DNA from: Laspinema palackyanum D2a
GTDB lineage: Bacteria; Cyanobacteriota; Cyanobacteriia; Cyanobacteriales; Laspinemataceae
Assembly (NCBI GenBank): GCA_025370845.1
Contig: JAMXFF010000009.1
Location: 1 to 64,000, forward strand
Reading direction: 5' to 3'
Length of the DNA stretch: 64,000 nucleotides
The position numbers were made by a program, and so were the translations under genes. The notes under the pieces are model-generated. The model searched no databases, was not told the origin of the DNA, and saw nothing but the letters and a program-made list of their open reading frames with translations. Below are positions 33,524-44,000 of this stretch, piece by piece (positions within the stretch are counted from its first letter, which is position 1; every line of letters begins with the position of its first letter).

Positions 33524-34750
33524 ATGGCATTCGGCAACTTTGACAACGGAAACGAACTTCGCGATCGCCAATCCAATCAAGACCGGGGATTACTGGGAGC
33601 GGGTTGGCGACCCTTATCCCGGGATTTTGATTGGGGTTATTTTTTCCATCTCGCCGCTAAAGACCCCTGGGAATTGGCCCACAAAACCTTAGATATGAGT
33701 AGTGATATTGCCGATGCATTAGGTCGTCAAAACTTCACCTGGTGGGCCAATATTTTAAATGTGTTTTCCGAATACACCCGGGGAGATTTCAACGAGTTTT
33801 GGGATTACATTACTCCCGCACCCGCTGGACCCAATTATCACACCGCCGATATGCTCGCCGCAGAAACCCCCGTGGTTCAATTGGTTAGCCGGGACAGCAT
33901 CCCCATTGATTACGTCCTCAAACGCCTCCAAGAGATTACTATTTTTAAAGTTCTCGACCTCTTGGGCCGGCCCAATTTGATTACCCAATATTACCAAGAC
34001 CGGCATTTTTATTATCCCATCGAGCGGTTTTCCACTTGGGAGCGCATCGAAACAATGGGGACCGTTTATGCCTATTGGAAAAAGCAGGATATTTGGCTGC
34101 AAATCGACCACCTCGGGCGCATTCAAAATATAGGCCGCAATCAATTTCAATATACGCTGATTGCCAACGATTTGCGATCGCTGATTAACAAAGCCACCTA
34201 CAATCTAGCAGTCATGCTCAGTGGTTATCAAAGCCGTGTTGGTCAAGTTCATAGCGAATTTCCGATTCGCACCTTTCCTGCCGATATTCAAGGCTTTACC
34301 GATCGCGTTCAAGAGGCCATCTTTACCCAACCTCAACTCGCCGTCCTCGTTCAGGGCGCACCAGGAACCGGCAAAACCGCTTGGACCCAAGCCGTTGCCA
34401 AAGAAATTCTAGTCCCCTTGGGATATGTAATTTTTATTCTCGACCATGATGCCGTAGAAAATTTCGTTCCCCCCAGTTATTTAGAAAAAATTTGCATCAT
34501 TATTAATGAAGCAGATAACCTCGCCCAAGACCGGGGAAGCGAAGCCGCGCAACACAGTAATAAAACTGAACATATCCTGAGCTTACTCGATGGCACTTTA
34601 TATCAAAGCGTCTTAGATGTAGAGGGCATCAACGCTCAACAAAAGCTGGTGTTTTTAATGACTTGTAACACCACCGACCGATTAGATCCGGCTGTATTAC
34701 GCAAAGGCCGAATTGATTTAATCTATGAATTTGTAACTCAATTTGTTTAA
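33524..34750 (+). CDS. AAA+ ATPase of a cyanobacterial family of unknown role
   Basis: 408 residues. The N-terminal 240 residues resemble nothing I can name; they are rich in Trp and Tyr (FTWWANILNVFSEYTRG). The C-terminal AAA+ domain has Walker A GAPGTGKTA (278-286), a Walker B with Asn in place of the usual Asp (IIINEAD, about 325-331), and a sensor and arginine-finger region FLMTCNTTDRLDPAVLRKGRIDL typical of BCS1/FtsH/Rubisco-activase-like proteins. It is the first gene of a plus-strand run with a KptA-type enzyme, an unknown protein and a ThiF-type protein. A remodelling role is likely; the target is unknown. Confidence 0.85.
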   Translation: MAFGNFDNGNELRDRQSNQDRGLLGAGWRPLSRDFDWGYFFHLAAKDPWELAHKTLDMSSDIADALGRQNFTWWANILNVFSEYTRGDFNEFWDYITPAPAGPNYHTADMLAAETPVVQLVSRDSIPIDYVLKRLQEITIFKVLDLLGRPNLITQYYQDRHFYYPIERFSTWERIETMGTVYAYWKKQDIWLQIDHLGRIQNIGRNQFQYTLIANDLRSLINKATYNLAVMLSGYQSRVGQVHSEFPIRTFPADIQGFTDRVQEAIFTQPQLAVLVQGAPGTGKTAWTQAVAKEILVPLGYVIFILDHDAVENFVPPSYLEKICIIINEADNLAQDRGSEAAQHSNKTEHILSLLDGTLYQSVLDVEGINAQQKLVFLMTCNTTDRLDPAVLRKGRIDLIYEFVTQFV

Positions 34751-34893
34751 CAGAGGCGCGTTGAACTCGGCACTAAGGGAACTCCCCAAAATAAAATAGG
34801 CCAAATCCACCGGGTGCGGTTTAAAGTAGACCTTTGATGGATTTTGTCTGAAAACCCTCGGGTCTATTGAGCCAACTCCATCCGGAAAATGTA

Positions 34894-35442
34894 ATGAACA
34901 AAAATTATCAACTGATTAAAATCAGTAAATATCTCAGTTATCACTTGCGACACCATCCCGAGGAAATCGGATTAGAACTGGAACCCGGGGGGTGGGTTCC
35001 GGTGGAAGCCTTATTAGCAGCAGCACAACGAGACCAGTTCCCCATCACCCGTTCTGAACTGGAATTAGTGGTGAAAACCAGCAATAAACAGCGCTTTTCC
35101 TTCGATTCCACTGGCACGCGAATTCGGGCAAATCAAGGGCATAGTATTCCCATAGATTTGCAACTGGACCCGATTTGTCCCCCGGATATCCTCTATCATG
35201 GCACCGGAGAGCAAGCGGTTGATTCGATTCTGGCCCAGGGATTACAAAAAAGAACCCGCCATCATGTTCATTTATCCCCAGATATTGACACCGCCAGACA
35301 GGTGGGAATGCGTCACGGTAAACCTGTGGTGTTCACCATTAAATCTGCGGAAATGCACCAAAATGGGCATTTATTTTACTGCTCCGATAATGGGGTGTGG
35401 CTCGTGGATGAAGTTCCGCCAGAATATTTGCTTCGGCGATAA
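34894..35442 (+). CDS. kptA: RNA 2'-phosphotransferase, Tpt1/KptA family
   Basis: About 182 residues from the ATG at 34894 (GGA seven bases upstream); the frame could begin at a TTG nine codons earlier. The family transfers an RNA 2'-phosphate to NAD+, releasing ADP-ribose 1'',2''-cyclic phosphate. Motifs visible are ISKYLSYHLRHHPEEIGL, GGWVPVEALL, a QRFSF strand, ILYHGTG, the HVHLSPD block, GKPVVFTI and GVWLVDEVPPEYL. The R-H-R type active-site residues appear present. In bacteria the physiological substrate is unclear because there is no tRNA-splicing ligase of the fungal type. ADP-ribosylation-type chemistry next to an E1-like gene is notable. Confidence 0.92.
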   Translation: MNKNYQLIKISKYLSYHLRHHPEEIGLELEPGGWVPVEALLAAAQRDQFPITRSELELVVKTSNKQRFSFDSTGTRIRANQGHSIPIDLQLDPICPPDILYHGTGEQAVDSILAQGLQKRTRHHVHLSPDIDTARQVGMRHGKPVVFTIKSAEMHQNGHLFYCSDNGVWLVDEVPPEYLLRR

Positions 35443-35555
35443 ACCAAACCTCAATTAAATCAATAAAGGAGTGGGAGGGTATCGCTCCCTACAACTCCTG
35501 AAATTAGCAAGAATTCAGAGAATTTTTTAGTAAAATTGATTGAGGAGAAAAGCTT

Positions 35556-36410
35556 ATGAAAAATATTCGGCACTTGCTCCAAGAATTGACGCTTCAAGAG
35601 GCTGATTTGCAGGGAAAACAGTTTCTCGCACCAGCGGTGCCGGGGGGACTTGTCCGGTTGCGGATGGCGGGGATTATTTATACCTTTGAGATTGAACCCA
35701 GAGGGTTTGAAGGTTGGGGGATTTTTGAGGCGATCGCCCCGGGAAAAGCCCAGCTAATCGAACCCGCAGAATTCCTACAAATTGCTGAATATTTGGAACA
35801 ATTTCCCCAAGCGCGGTTGTGGTTAGCTTATCCCCTGCGCGGTCAAACTTGGTTGGCTTATCCCATGAATGAATCAGACTGGCGTCAGCGCACGGGAACC
35901 GTCAAACCCGTGATTGTTCATTTGGTGGGAGAAGGGGGAAAGTTTGACCCGGTTGTGGTGCGTTGGGATGGCAAAAATGGCTGGTTTGAAGCCTGCGATC
36001 GCCGTGCCGACCCACTGCCTACAGAACAGCTCAGAACCGAGTTGAAGCGCTTAACTCAGCCTAAAGACTTGAATTTTAAAGGACTGACTCCAGAAATGCG
36101 AACAGTTTATGAACAAGTCTGCGGAAAAATCGCCGAATTCAACCCCAATTGGCAGCATTACCAGGATGAAAAACGGTTGCAAGCCGCATTAAAAATGGGC
36201 GGAGGCGAGTTACAGAGTTTTCAAGAAAGTGGGGAGCAATATTGGACCGTTCACTGGACAACCCGGAACGGGGATCAGCATAGTTCAGCGATTTCTAAAC
36301 AGGATTTAACTGTGTTGAGTTCCGGAATTTGTTTGAGCGGAAGGGACCGCGATTTTGATTTACAATCCCTGATTGGTGTGATTGAAAATCGGGATGAAGG
36401 GTTTGATTAA
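35556..36410 (+). CDS. Protein of unknown function between kptA and the ThiF gene
   Basis: 284 residues, soluble. The first 150 are beta-rich with repeated aromatic glycine strands (GFEGWGIFEAI, RLWLAYPLRGQTWLAYP). A charged helical segment follows (about 170-215, LRTELKRLTQ) and a final beta part with WTVHWTTRNGDQHSS. The rear half looks like a clamp or wedge domain rather than an enzyme; I see no catalytic pattern. It is placed on the same strand as its neighbours, but a repeat element separates it from the ThiF gene. GAGGAG is in front of the start at a suitable distance. Confidence 0.75.
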   Translation: MKNIRHLLQELTLQEADLQGKQFLAPAVPGGLVRLRMAGIIYTFEIEPRGFEGWGIFEAIAPGKAQLIEPAEFLQIAEYLEQFPQARLWLAYPLRGQTWLAYPMNESDWRQRTGTVKPVIVHLVGEGGKFDPVVVRWDGKNGWFEACDRRADPLPTEQLRTELKRLTQPKDLNFKGLTPEMRTVYEQVCGKIAEFNPNWQHYQDEKRLQAALKMGGGELQSFQESGEQYWTVHWTTRNGDQHSSAISKQDLTVLSSGICLSGRDRDFDLQSLIGVIENRDEGFD

Positions 36411-36417
36411 GTTTATT

Positions 36418-36606
36418 AGACCTCTTGCAAAATAACGGATTGATCCCCCCAACCCCCCTTGGATCCCCCTCCCGTCCCCCTGAGATCCCCCTCCCGTCCC
36501 CCTTAATAAGGGGGAAGCCAGAGGAATAAATGTTTAATTGCTGGGGGAAGCCAGAGGAATAAATATTTAGTTCCTGGGGGGCTTAAGAGATTTATGCAAG
36601 AGGTCT
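36418..36606. repeat. AGACCTCTTGCAAAA-ended MITE-type element (full copy 1)
   Basis: 189 bp. The left end is AGACCTCTTGCAAAA and the right end TTTATGCAAGAGGTCT, near-perfect inverted repeats. The interior has the duplicated block gggggaagccagaggaataa and repeats of cccctcccgtccccct. A second copy at 50215-50404 matches closely. There is no coding capacity, so transposition would need a transposase elsewhere. It sits between two genes of one strand. Confidence 0.8.
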
Positions 36607-36639
36607 ATTTTAGTTTTTTTTGTAGAATTAGCCAGAAAA

Positions 36640-37281
36640 ATGTCGATTTATTTTCACGAACAACTCTATAGAACACCGGAAGTCATGGGGAAACTTGAGA
36701 GATTTCCGGTGACCATTTGTGGGGCGGGTGCTTTGGGTGCGAATCTGACTGAAAGTTTAGCCCGAAGTGGTTGTCAACGGCTAATGGTGATTGATCGCGA
36801 TCGCATTGAGGAGCGCAATCTTTCCACTCAGCCTTATTATCGTTCAGATATTGGCGCATTTAAAGCCAAGATTTTAGCCAACAGTCTCTATCGGGCGGTG
36901 GGGATTAAACTGGAGGTCCAAACTAAAGAATTGACCGCCGAAAATGCCAGTAAACTCATCGGGAGTCAAGCCAGATTAGTCATCGATACCTTTGACAATA
37001 GTGGGTCTCGAAAAGCGGTAGCAGATTGCTGTGCCACTCAGGAAATCCCCTGTCTTCATGTCGGCCTCGCGACGGATTATGCCGAAATTATTTGGAATGA
37101 ACTGTATCGGATTCCTTCCCCGGTTCAGGATGATATTTGTGATTATCCTTTGGCGAGAAATTTAGTCACCCTCACAGTGGCAGTCGCTTGTGAGGTGATC
37201 ATTAAGTTTGCGATCGCCCAAGTGCGTTCTAGCTATACCTTGACCCTGGGAGATTTTGCCATTAAACCCTTTAGAGATTGA
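36640..37281 (+). CDS. ThiF/HesA/MoeB-family (E1-like) protein
   Basis: 213 residues, close to a bare E1-like adenylation domain. The Rossmann nucleotide motif is VTICGAGALGANL (about 25-37), then MVIDRDRIEERNLSTQPYY with the Arg-x-x-Asn of E1-like enzymes, GAFKAKIL, and VIDTFDNSGSRKAVADCC, a likely cysteine site. No CxxC zinc pairs are visible, so the zinc-finger half of MoeB is missing. The family adenylates the C-terminal Gly of ubiquitin-like proteins or makes related activations. No JAB or Ubl gene is recognisable nearby. Its start has AGAAAA upstream, a weak ribosome site. Confidence 0.88.
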   Translation: MSIYFHEQLYRTPEVMGKLERFPVTICGAGALGANLTESLARSGCQRLMVIDRDRIEERNLSTQPYYRSDIGAFKAKILANSLYRAVGIKLEVQTKELTAENASKLIGSQARLVIDTFDNSGSRKAVADCCATQEIPCLHVGLATDYAEIIWNELYRIPSPVQDDICDYPLARNLVTLTVAVACEVIIKFAIAQVRSSYTLTLGDFAIKPFRD

Positions 37282-37351
37282 GATGAAGCGGGTTAAAGAT
37301 CCTGCACCTCAATTCATCAGATAGTCGGGATATTCAATCCCCAAAGAACAG

Positions 37352-37393
37352 AAAAAACGCGCCCCTTCCCACCCCGAGAAGGGCCCGAAGATC
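37352..37393 (-). terminator. Rho-independent terminator of the 53-codon gene
   Basis: On the minus strand a GC-rich stem (GGCCCTTCTC...GGAAGGGGC) is followed by GCG and six T. It lies about 80 bases after the stop codon of the small gene at 37472-37633 and marks the end of a real transcript on this strand. Confidence 0.7.
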
Positions 37394-37471
37394 GGGGGGG
37401 TGCCGCGCTCATCAAGGCGAAAGGGTGAATGATGCCCATCGATTGACCGATTGAGGAGGGTTGATCATGCC

Positions 37472-37633
37472 CTAATCCAGATAACCCATTAACTCAGATT
37501 CCTTGGCGGGGTTATTATTTGCGGCGATCGGACGACCGTGAGGGCCCGGGGCTAATTTAGTGATTTGGCTGCCCGGGTTTGTACTATCCTGAACGGTCTG
37601 AGTTTGGGTATCCTTATCCTGCTCTTTAGGCAC
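37472..37633 (-). CDS. Small 53-residue protein ending in a GRPIAANN...MGYLD tail
   Basis: Starts at GTG (37633) with AGGAGTCTAAAA in front, an excellent ribosome site, and ends with TAG at 37472. The N-terminal half is polar and low in complexity (PKEQDKDTQTQTVQD). The C-terminal half reads KLAPGPHGRPIAANNNP then ESELMGYLD, a compact block with the GRPI motif that recurs in small cyanobacterial proteins. A strong terminator follows on the same strand. It has no signal peptide and no membrane stretch. A peptide precursor, antitoxin-like protein or small regulator are all possible; I assign no function. Confidence 0.7.
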   Translation of the reverse strand: MPKEQDKDTQTQTVQDSTNPGSQITKLAPGPHGRPIAANNNPAKESELMGYLD

Positions 37634-38005
37634 TTTTAGACTCCTATATCCATGTCGTTATTCACTATTTTAGGTGATTTTAGGCGCTTACGAATCAAAA
37701 TCGGGTAAACTAAATGACAGAAGGAGAATCAGACTCCTGATTTCTAGGGGGAAAGAGAAAAACCCCCCAGCCACGGGTTGATATTGAGCCATCAGAATCA
37801 TCCGGCTCAAGGGGTGAGAGGAAACAGATTCAAACTGACTGGGTTAACGCGGGCCAGTTGGAATAATCCAGGGTCCAAGTGCTACTCAATCCCGGATAAT
37901 TTGTGCAACCCCTAAAAAAATTAACCCGGTGGGTTTAGAGGGTGAACAAATTTTCCTGGTTCATGTTTTTTCTTAAGTTCTTTACTGTGCGCGATCTAAC
38001 TGGCT

Positions 38006-41000
38006 ATGGGAGCTATCTTTTCAAGATATCGATTGAGAATCCCGCTGCAAGTCCTCTTAAATGTTCCACTTGTCCTGCTCCTAGTCTTGAGCGTCGGACT
38101 GACTAATTCTCTGTTTTTGCAGCGCAGTCATCAGGCCATCAGTTTGATTGCCCATCAGTTAATGACGAAAGCCGGGGAAAGGGTGGATTTGTACCTGGAC
38201 AACTATCTCTCTCTAGCCGAACAGATTAACCGCAGTAATGTTAATGCGGTTGAATTTGAGCGCCTAGACGCGCAGAATTTAGAAGAGATAGAACGGCAGC
38301 TAATCTGGGAAATTTCTAGCTTCAATCAGATTCCTTATATTCTCTATGCCAATGAACAAGGGGATGTCAGAATTGCCAGTAATATTCAGGGTCAGATGAC
38401 CCTGGGGGTGATTAATCATTTCCGTCGTCAGACTCTGGATCAATACACCATTGATGGGAACGGGCAACCGAGTCGAGAGCCGCAACAAACCCAAAGGCTT
38501 CCGTTGGATTGGGATATTCGAGAACGTCCCTGGTATCTCGCCGCCAAACAGCAACAAGGACCTACTTGGACTCCGATCTTTCAACGGTGGGATAGCCAAG
38601 AATTAGCAATTAATGCCAGTTGGCCAATTAGGGACTCGATTACTCAAACCCTGACTGGAGTGTTTGGGATTAATGTACCCCTCACCCAAGTTAATCAGTT
38701 TTTAAAAGAAATTAAATTAGGGGTGTCTGGGGTTATTTTTATCATAGAACCCGATGGAAAATTAATTGCCAGTTCCACCGGGGAATCCCCTGTTATTAAA
38801 AGTCACTCGGGAGCTATTCATCGGAAATTGGCGCAGCAAAGTTCTCATCCTTTGGTGCGCTTAAGCAGTGACTATTTGCTTTCACATCTCCGGAATGGGA
38901 GTCACCGAGATGGCGTCGAAGCCTGGAGTTTTACGGAGGAAGGTCACCGTTATTTTGCTCATAATCTGCCCTATCAAAAGGCAGGAAATGGGCTGAATTG
39001 GCAGATTGTAACGGTTATCCCGGAAGTCGATTTAATGGGACCGTTGCAGGAATCCTTTAAACAGAGCATGGGGTTGGGAGTTTTAGCCGTCATGGGGGCA
39101 GTGGCCCTCGGGACCTGGTTAACTCAGCGAATTATTCGTCCCATTGTGATCCTCAGTCAAACTGCTGCCACCTTAGCTCATGGGGATTGGGAGCGAACTC
39201 TGGATGAAAATTTGCCGATTCAGGAACTGGCGGGGATGGCGCGATCGTTCAATCAAATGTCAGCACAATTGCGCCACGCCTTTGCGCGTCTCCAAACCAA
39301 TTTGCGAGAGTCCGAGGCGCGATATGCTACGATTTTTCGCCACAGTCCCGATATGATTATTCTTACCCATGTCGAAAGTAGAAGCTGGCTGGATGTTAAT
39401 AATACTTTTTTAGAATTATCGGGCTATGAATATGACGAAATTATTAATCGTTCATCGAAAGAACTCAGTGTGGTTGTTGACCCCGAGCAAGCGGATATCA
39501 TCCGGCAACAACTGAGGGAAACCGGGGTGGTTAAAAGTCAGGAACTTCACTGGCGGACTAAATCGGGAGAGATTAAAATTGCGCTGGTTTCTTCTGAAGT
39601 CATACAACTGGATGGAGAGCCGGTGATTCTTTCTATTTTGAAAGATATTGGTGAACGCAAAGCCATTGAAACAGCTTTGCGAGAGAGTGAGGAACGATTT
39701 CGGGAGATTGTCCAGACGAGTGGACAGATATTTTTCGTGCGATCGGCCATTACCGGAGAGTTTATTTATATTAGTCCCGCTTACGAAGAAATCTGGGGAC
39801 GAAGCTGTGAAAGTTTGTATCAAGATTCTAATTCGTGGAAGGAATCAATTTATCCAGAAGACCTCGCTCTTGTAGAGGCCTCTGTCGCTGAACAATTTGC
39901 TGGAAAGTCGGTGGGAAGAGAATATCGGATCCTGCGACCCGATGGAGAAATTCGCTGGATTTTTGCTCAAATTAACCTGTTGCAGGATGAAGCGGGTAAC
40001 CCGGAGCGATTCATTGGGGTTGGGGAGGATATTACTTCTCGGAAAGCGCTGGAACTGGCACTCACCGCCTCTGAACAAAAGTTAAATGATATTCTCAATA
40101 GCTCGATCGCGGCGATCGTCCGAATTAGAATCATGAACACTCAAGAGTGGGAGATCGATTATTTATCTGCCGGGTGTGAAGCGGTCTTTGGCTATAGCCC
40201 CCAAGACTTTTTGGAGGACAAATCTATTTGGATGGGCCGAATCGTCCCCGAGGATCTAGAGAAGGTTATTTTTCCATTATTTGATAAAATTTTTATAGAA
40301 AAAAGTAGCACTTTTGAGTATCGATTCCAGCACAAAGCAGGTAGCATTCGCTACTTATCTACTCGATATACCTCCCGGTTGGAACCCCAGGAAAACTGCT
40401 GGTTTGTTACTCAAGTCACCGTTGACATTACCGATCGCAAGCAGGCGGAAGCAGCCCTCAAACAGAGTGAAGAACAATATCGCCGCATCGTGGAAACGGC
40501 TAATGAGGGAATTTGGAGCATTGATGCCCAAGACTGCACGAATTTTGTCAATCCCAAAATGGCTGAACTCCTGGGATATACCCCGGAAGAAATGCTGGGA
40601 AAATCCCTTCTGTATTTTATGGATGAAGCGGGACAACAAGAAGCCCGAGAAAAATTAGAACAGCGTAGAGAAGGAACCATCGAGCAGCATGACTTCCTGT
40701 TTTACCGCAAAAATGGCTCACCCCTTTGGACCCTGCTCTCGGCGACCCCCATTGTTGATGAAGCCGGAGAGTATCTTGGGAGTTTGGCAATGGTGACTGA
40801 CATCACCACCCGCAAACAAGCTGAACAGGCCCTAGGGCGAAAAACCCAGCAGGAACACCTCTTAAACCAGGTGATTCAAGGGATCCATCAATCCCTGCAT
40901 TTAAGTACCATCTTCTCCACCGCCACTATGGGGATTGCCAAACTCGTGGGCTTTCAGCGCGCTTCCATCGTGCGTTATCTGCCGGAACAGGGGGTCTGGA

Positions 41001-44000
41001 CTCATTTATATTCCTATACTCCCGAGTCGGAATTACCCGAAGAAGTGGCTGAAGATATCCCGGATGAAGGTAATCCTTTTGCCGCGCAACTCAAGCAACT
41101 GCAAGTGGTGGTGGTGGATACCAGTACCATTGAGGACCCGATTAATGAAGAAGTGGCTCGCGATCGCCAAGGAACTTGGTTATTAGTGCCCCTCTCCGTG
41201 AACGGCACCATCTGGGGTTCTCTGAGTTTATGGAGTCCAAAATCCCTCCCTTGGCAGGAGGAAGAAATCGAACTGGCTCGTCGCGTTGTGGAACCCTTGG
41301 GCATTGCGATCCATCAAGCGAATCTCTATCAGGAAAGCCAAGAAGCTCAAGCGGCTTTCCGAAACAGTGAATCGCGGTTACGGTTAGCTTTAGAAGTTTC
41401 CAATACCATTGCTTGGGAACGAGACCTCCAAACCAATCAGATGGTCTTCTCCGCCAGAACCTTTGATTCAGTTCCTCAAGTCATGTCCTACGCAGAATAC
41501 CTCGCCCTTGTGCATCCCGAGGATCGAGAAGAATTGCAGGAGCTAAATGAAGAAGCCATTCGCCAAGGAGGAGGGTTTAAAACAGAATATCGAATTTGTT
41601 TTCCCCCGAGTTATCTGGGATGGCGGTGGATTCAGGTCCATGCTCAGGTTGTCACCGATGTCAGCGGAATCTCCAATCGCATGATCGGAATGTCCATTGA
41701 TATGACCGAGCGCAAGCAATCTGAAGAAGTCTTAAAAATTACTTTAAATCGGCTGCAAAACCTGGCCCAGGCTGTACCGGGTAATATTTATTCTTTGGTG
41801 GAACATCCCGATGGTTCCCTAGAATTTGAATATATTAATCAGGCCTGTGAAGAAATTTTAGAGATTCCCTTAAAGCAAATCTTTCAAAATGTGGAAGCCG
41901 CCATCATTAACACGATTCATCCCGAAGATAAGGCCGGATATTTTGAGGTGGATCAATCTGCCCGCGAAACCTTGACAGTGTTTAAACATGAATGGCGAAT
42001 TATTACGCCTTCGGGAAAAATCAAATGGCTCCAAGGGAACTCGCAACCGGAGCAACGAGAAAATGGGGATCTAGTCTGGCATGGAATTGTTATAGATGTC
42101 AGCGATCGCAAATTAGTCGAAGAAAAACTCCGCCAGAGTCAAAATGCTTTACTCGAAGCTCAACGCATCGCTCATTTGGGAAACTGGTCCTTTAATCTGC
42201 TCACTCAAAAGCTAGGATGGTCTGAAGAAACCTTTCGGATTCTCGGATTTGAAGCCCAATCCCTCGAACCCACTTATTCTGAATTCTTACAGCGAATTCA
42301 CCCCGAAGATTCCCCACATTTTCCTGAAAATTTTTATGAAGTGAGGGTTCAAGAGTTCTCCCCAGAACATCAATTTCGAGTTCTTTTACCCGATGGCACG
42401 GTCCGCTATATCCTTGGCAAAGGACAGCCTGTTTTCAATGAATTGGGTGAAATAGTCGAACTCTTTGGCACCGTCCAAGACATTACCGCTGCTAAACTAG
42501 CGGAATTGGAATTACGGGAAAGCGAAGAAAAATTCCGACAACTTGCTGAAAATATTCGAGAAGTTTTCTTTATCCTGACTCACTCCGGCGAGATGATTTA
42601 TATCAGTCCCGCTTATGAAGAAATTTGGGGTAGGAGTTGCCAGAGTTTATATCAAAATCCTCACGATTGGGTAGAATCGGTTCACCCAGAGGACCGCGAG
42701 TACATCGGAAAAAGGTTAATTCGCCAAATTAGCGAAGGAATAGATTTCGATGAAATCTACCGCATCGTCCAACCCACAGGAGCAATCCGCTGGATTCGAG
42801 CGCGGTCCTTTCCCATCCAAAATCCATCTGGGGAATCCTACCGCTTTGTGGGGATTGCAGAAGATATCACCGATCGCAAACAGGCGGAAGAAGCCGTCCA
42901 TGAGAGCGAATCCACTCTCCGCAGCTTCTTTAACAGTGCCTCGATGCTGATGGGAATTGTGGAACTCTATCCCGATGATATTCTGCATTTGACCGACAAT
43001 TTAGCCACTGCCCAATTTTTTGGGACAACCATCGAAGCGATGAAAAATTGCTTCGCCACCGAGATGGGTATTACCAAAGCGTCTCTGGAGATGTGGTTGA
43101 GTCACTACCGCGCCGCGCAAGACACAGGAATGCCCGTTAATTTTGAGTACAAGCATCTCACTCCTGGGGGTGAAAAATGGCTATCTGCCAGCGTTTGTCC
43201 CATTTTCGGAATCACGAGCGCTTACCCGAGATTTTCCTATATTGTCGAGGATATCACCGATCGCAAACAAGCTGAGTTCGCTCTCCAAGAACGAGAAAGG
43301 ATTCTGCGAACTCTGGGGGACAATCTTGATAAAGGGCTGATTTATCAGTTGGTCCGCGAACCCGATGGACGCTATCATTTTGCTTATATTAGTGCCGGAA
43401 TTAAGCGTTTAATTGGACTGGAACCGGAGGCAATCCTCGCGGACTCGACCTTACTGCACAGCCGAATTTTTCCCGAAGATCAACCGTTGAATGCCCAGCT
43501 TACAGAAGAATCTTTTCAAAATTTGTCTCCCTTCCAAATGCAGATGAGGAAGTACAACCAGGAGGGAACAATTCAATGGTCACAACTGCGGTCAGTGCCC
43601 CGTCAGATGGAGGATGGACGCACCATTTGGGATGGCATTGAAATGGATATCACCGAACTCAAGCAGATCGAAGATGAGCTGCAACAGGCTAAGGAAAAAG
43701 CGGAATCGGCCAACCAAGCAAAAAGCGAGTTTTTGGCCAATATGAGCCACGAAATTCGGACGCCGATGAATGCCATCTTAGGATTTTGTGAATTACTCAA
43801 GGGGATGATGAACGAGCCACAACAGCAGTCGTATCTTCAGACTATTGCGACAAGTGGCCAAACCTTACTGGCCCTAATTAACGATATCCTGGATCTGTCT
43901 AAAATTGAGTCAGGGAAGCTAGAATTGAACTATGAACCTGTATTAATTCGAGCGTTAGTGCGGGATATTCAGCAGATTTTTTCCCAGAAGGCAGAAGCCA

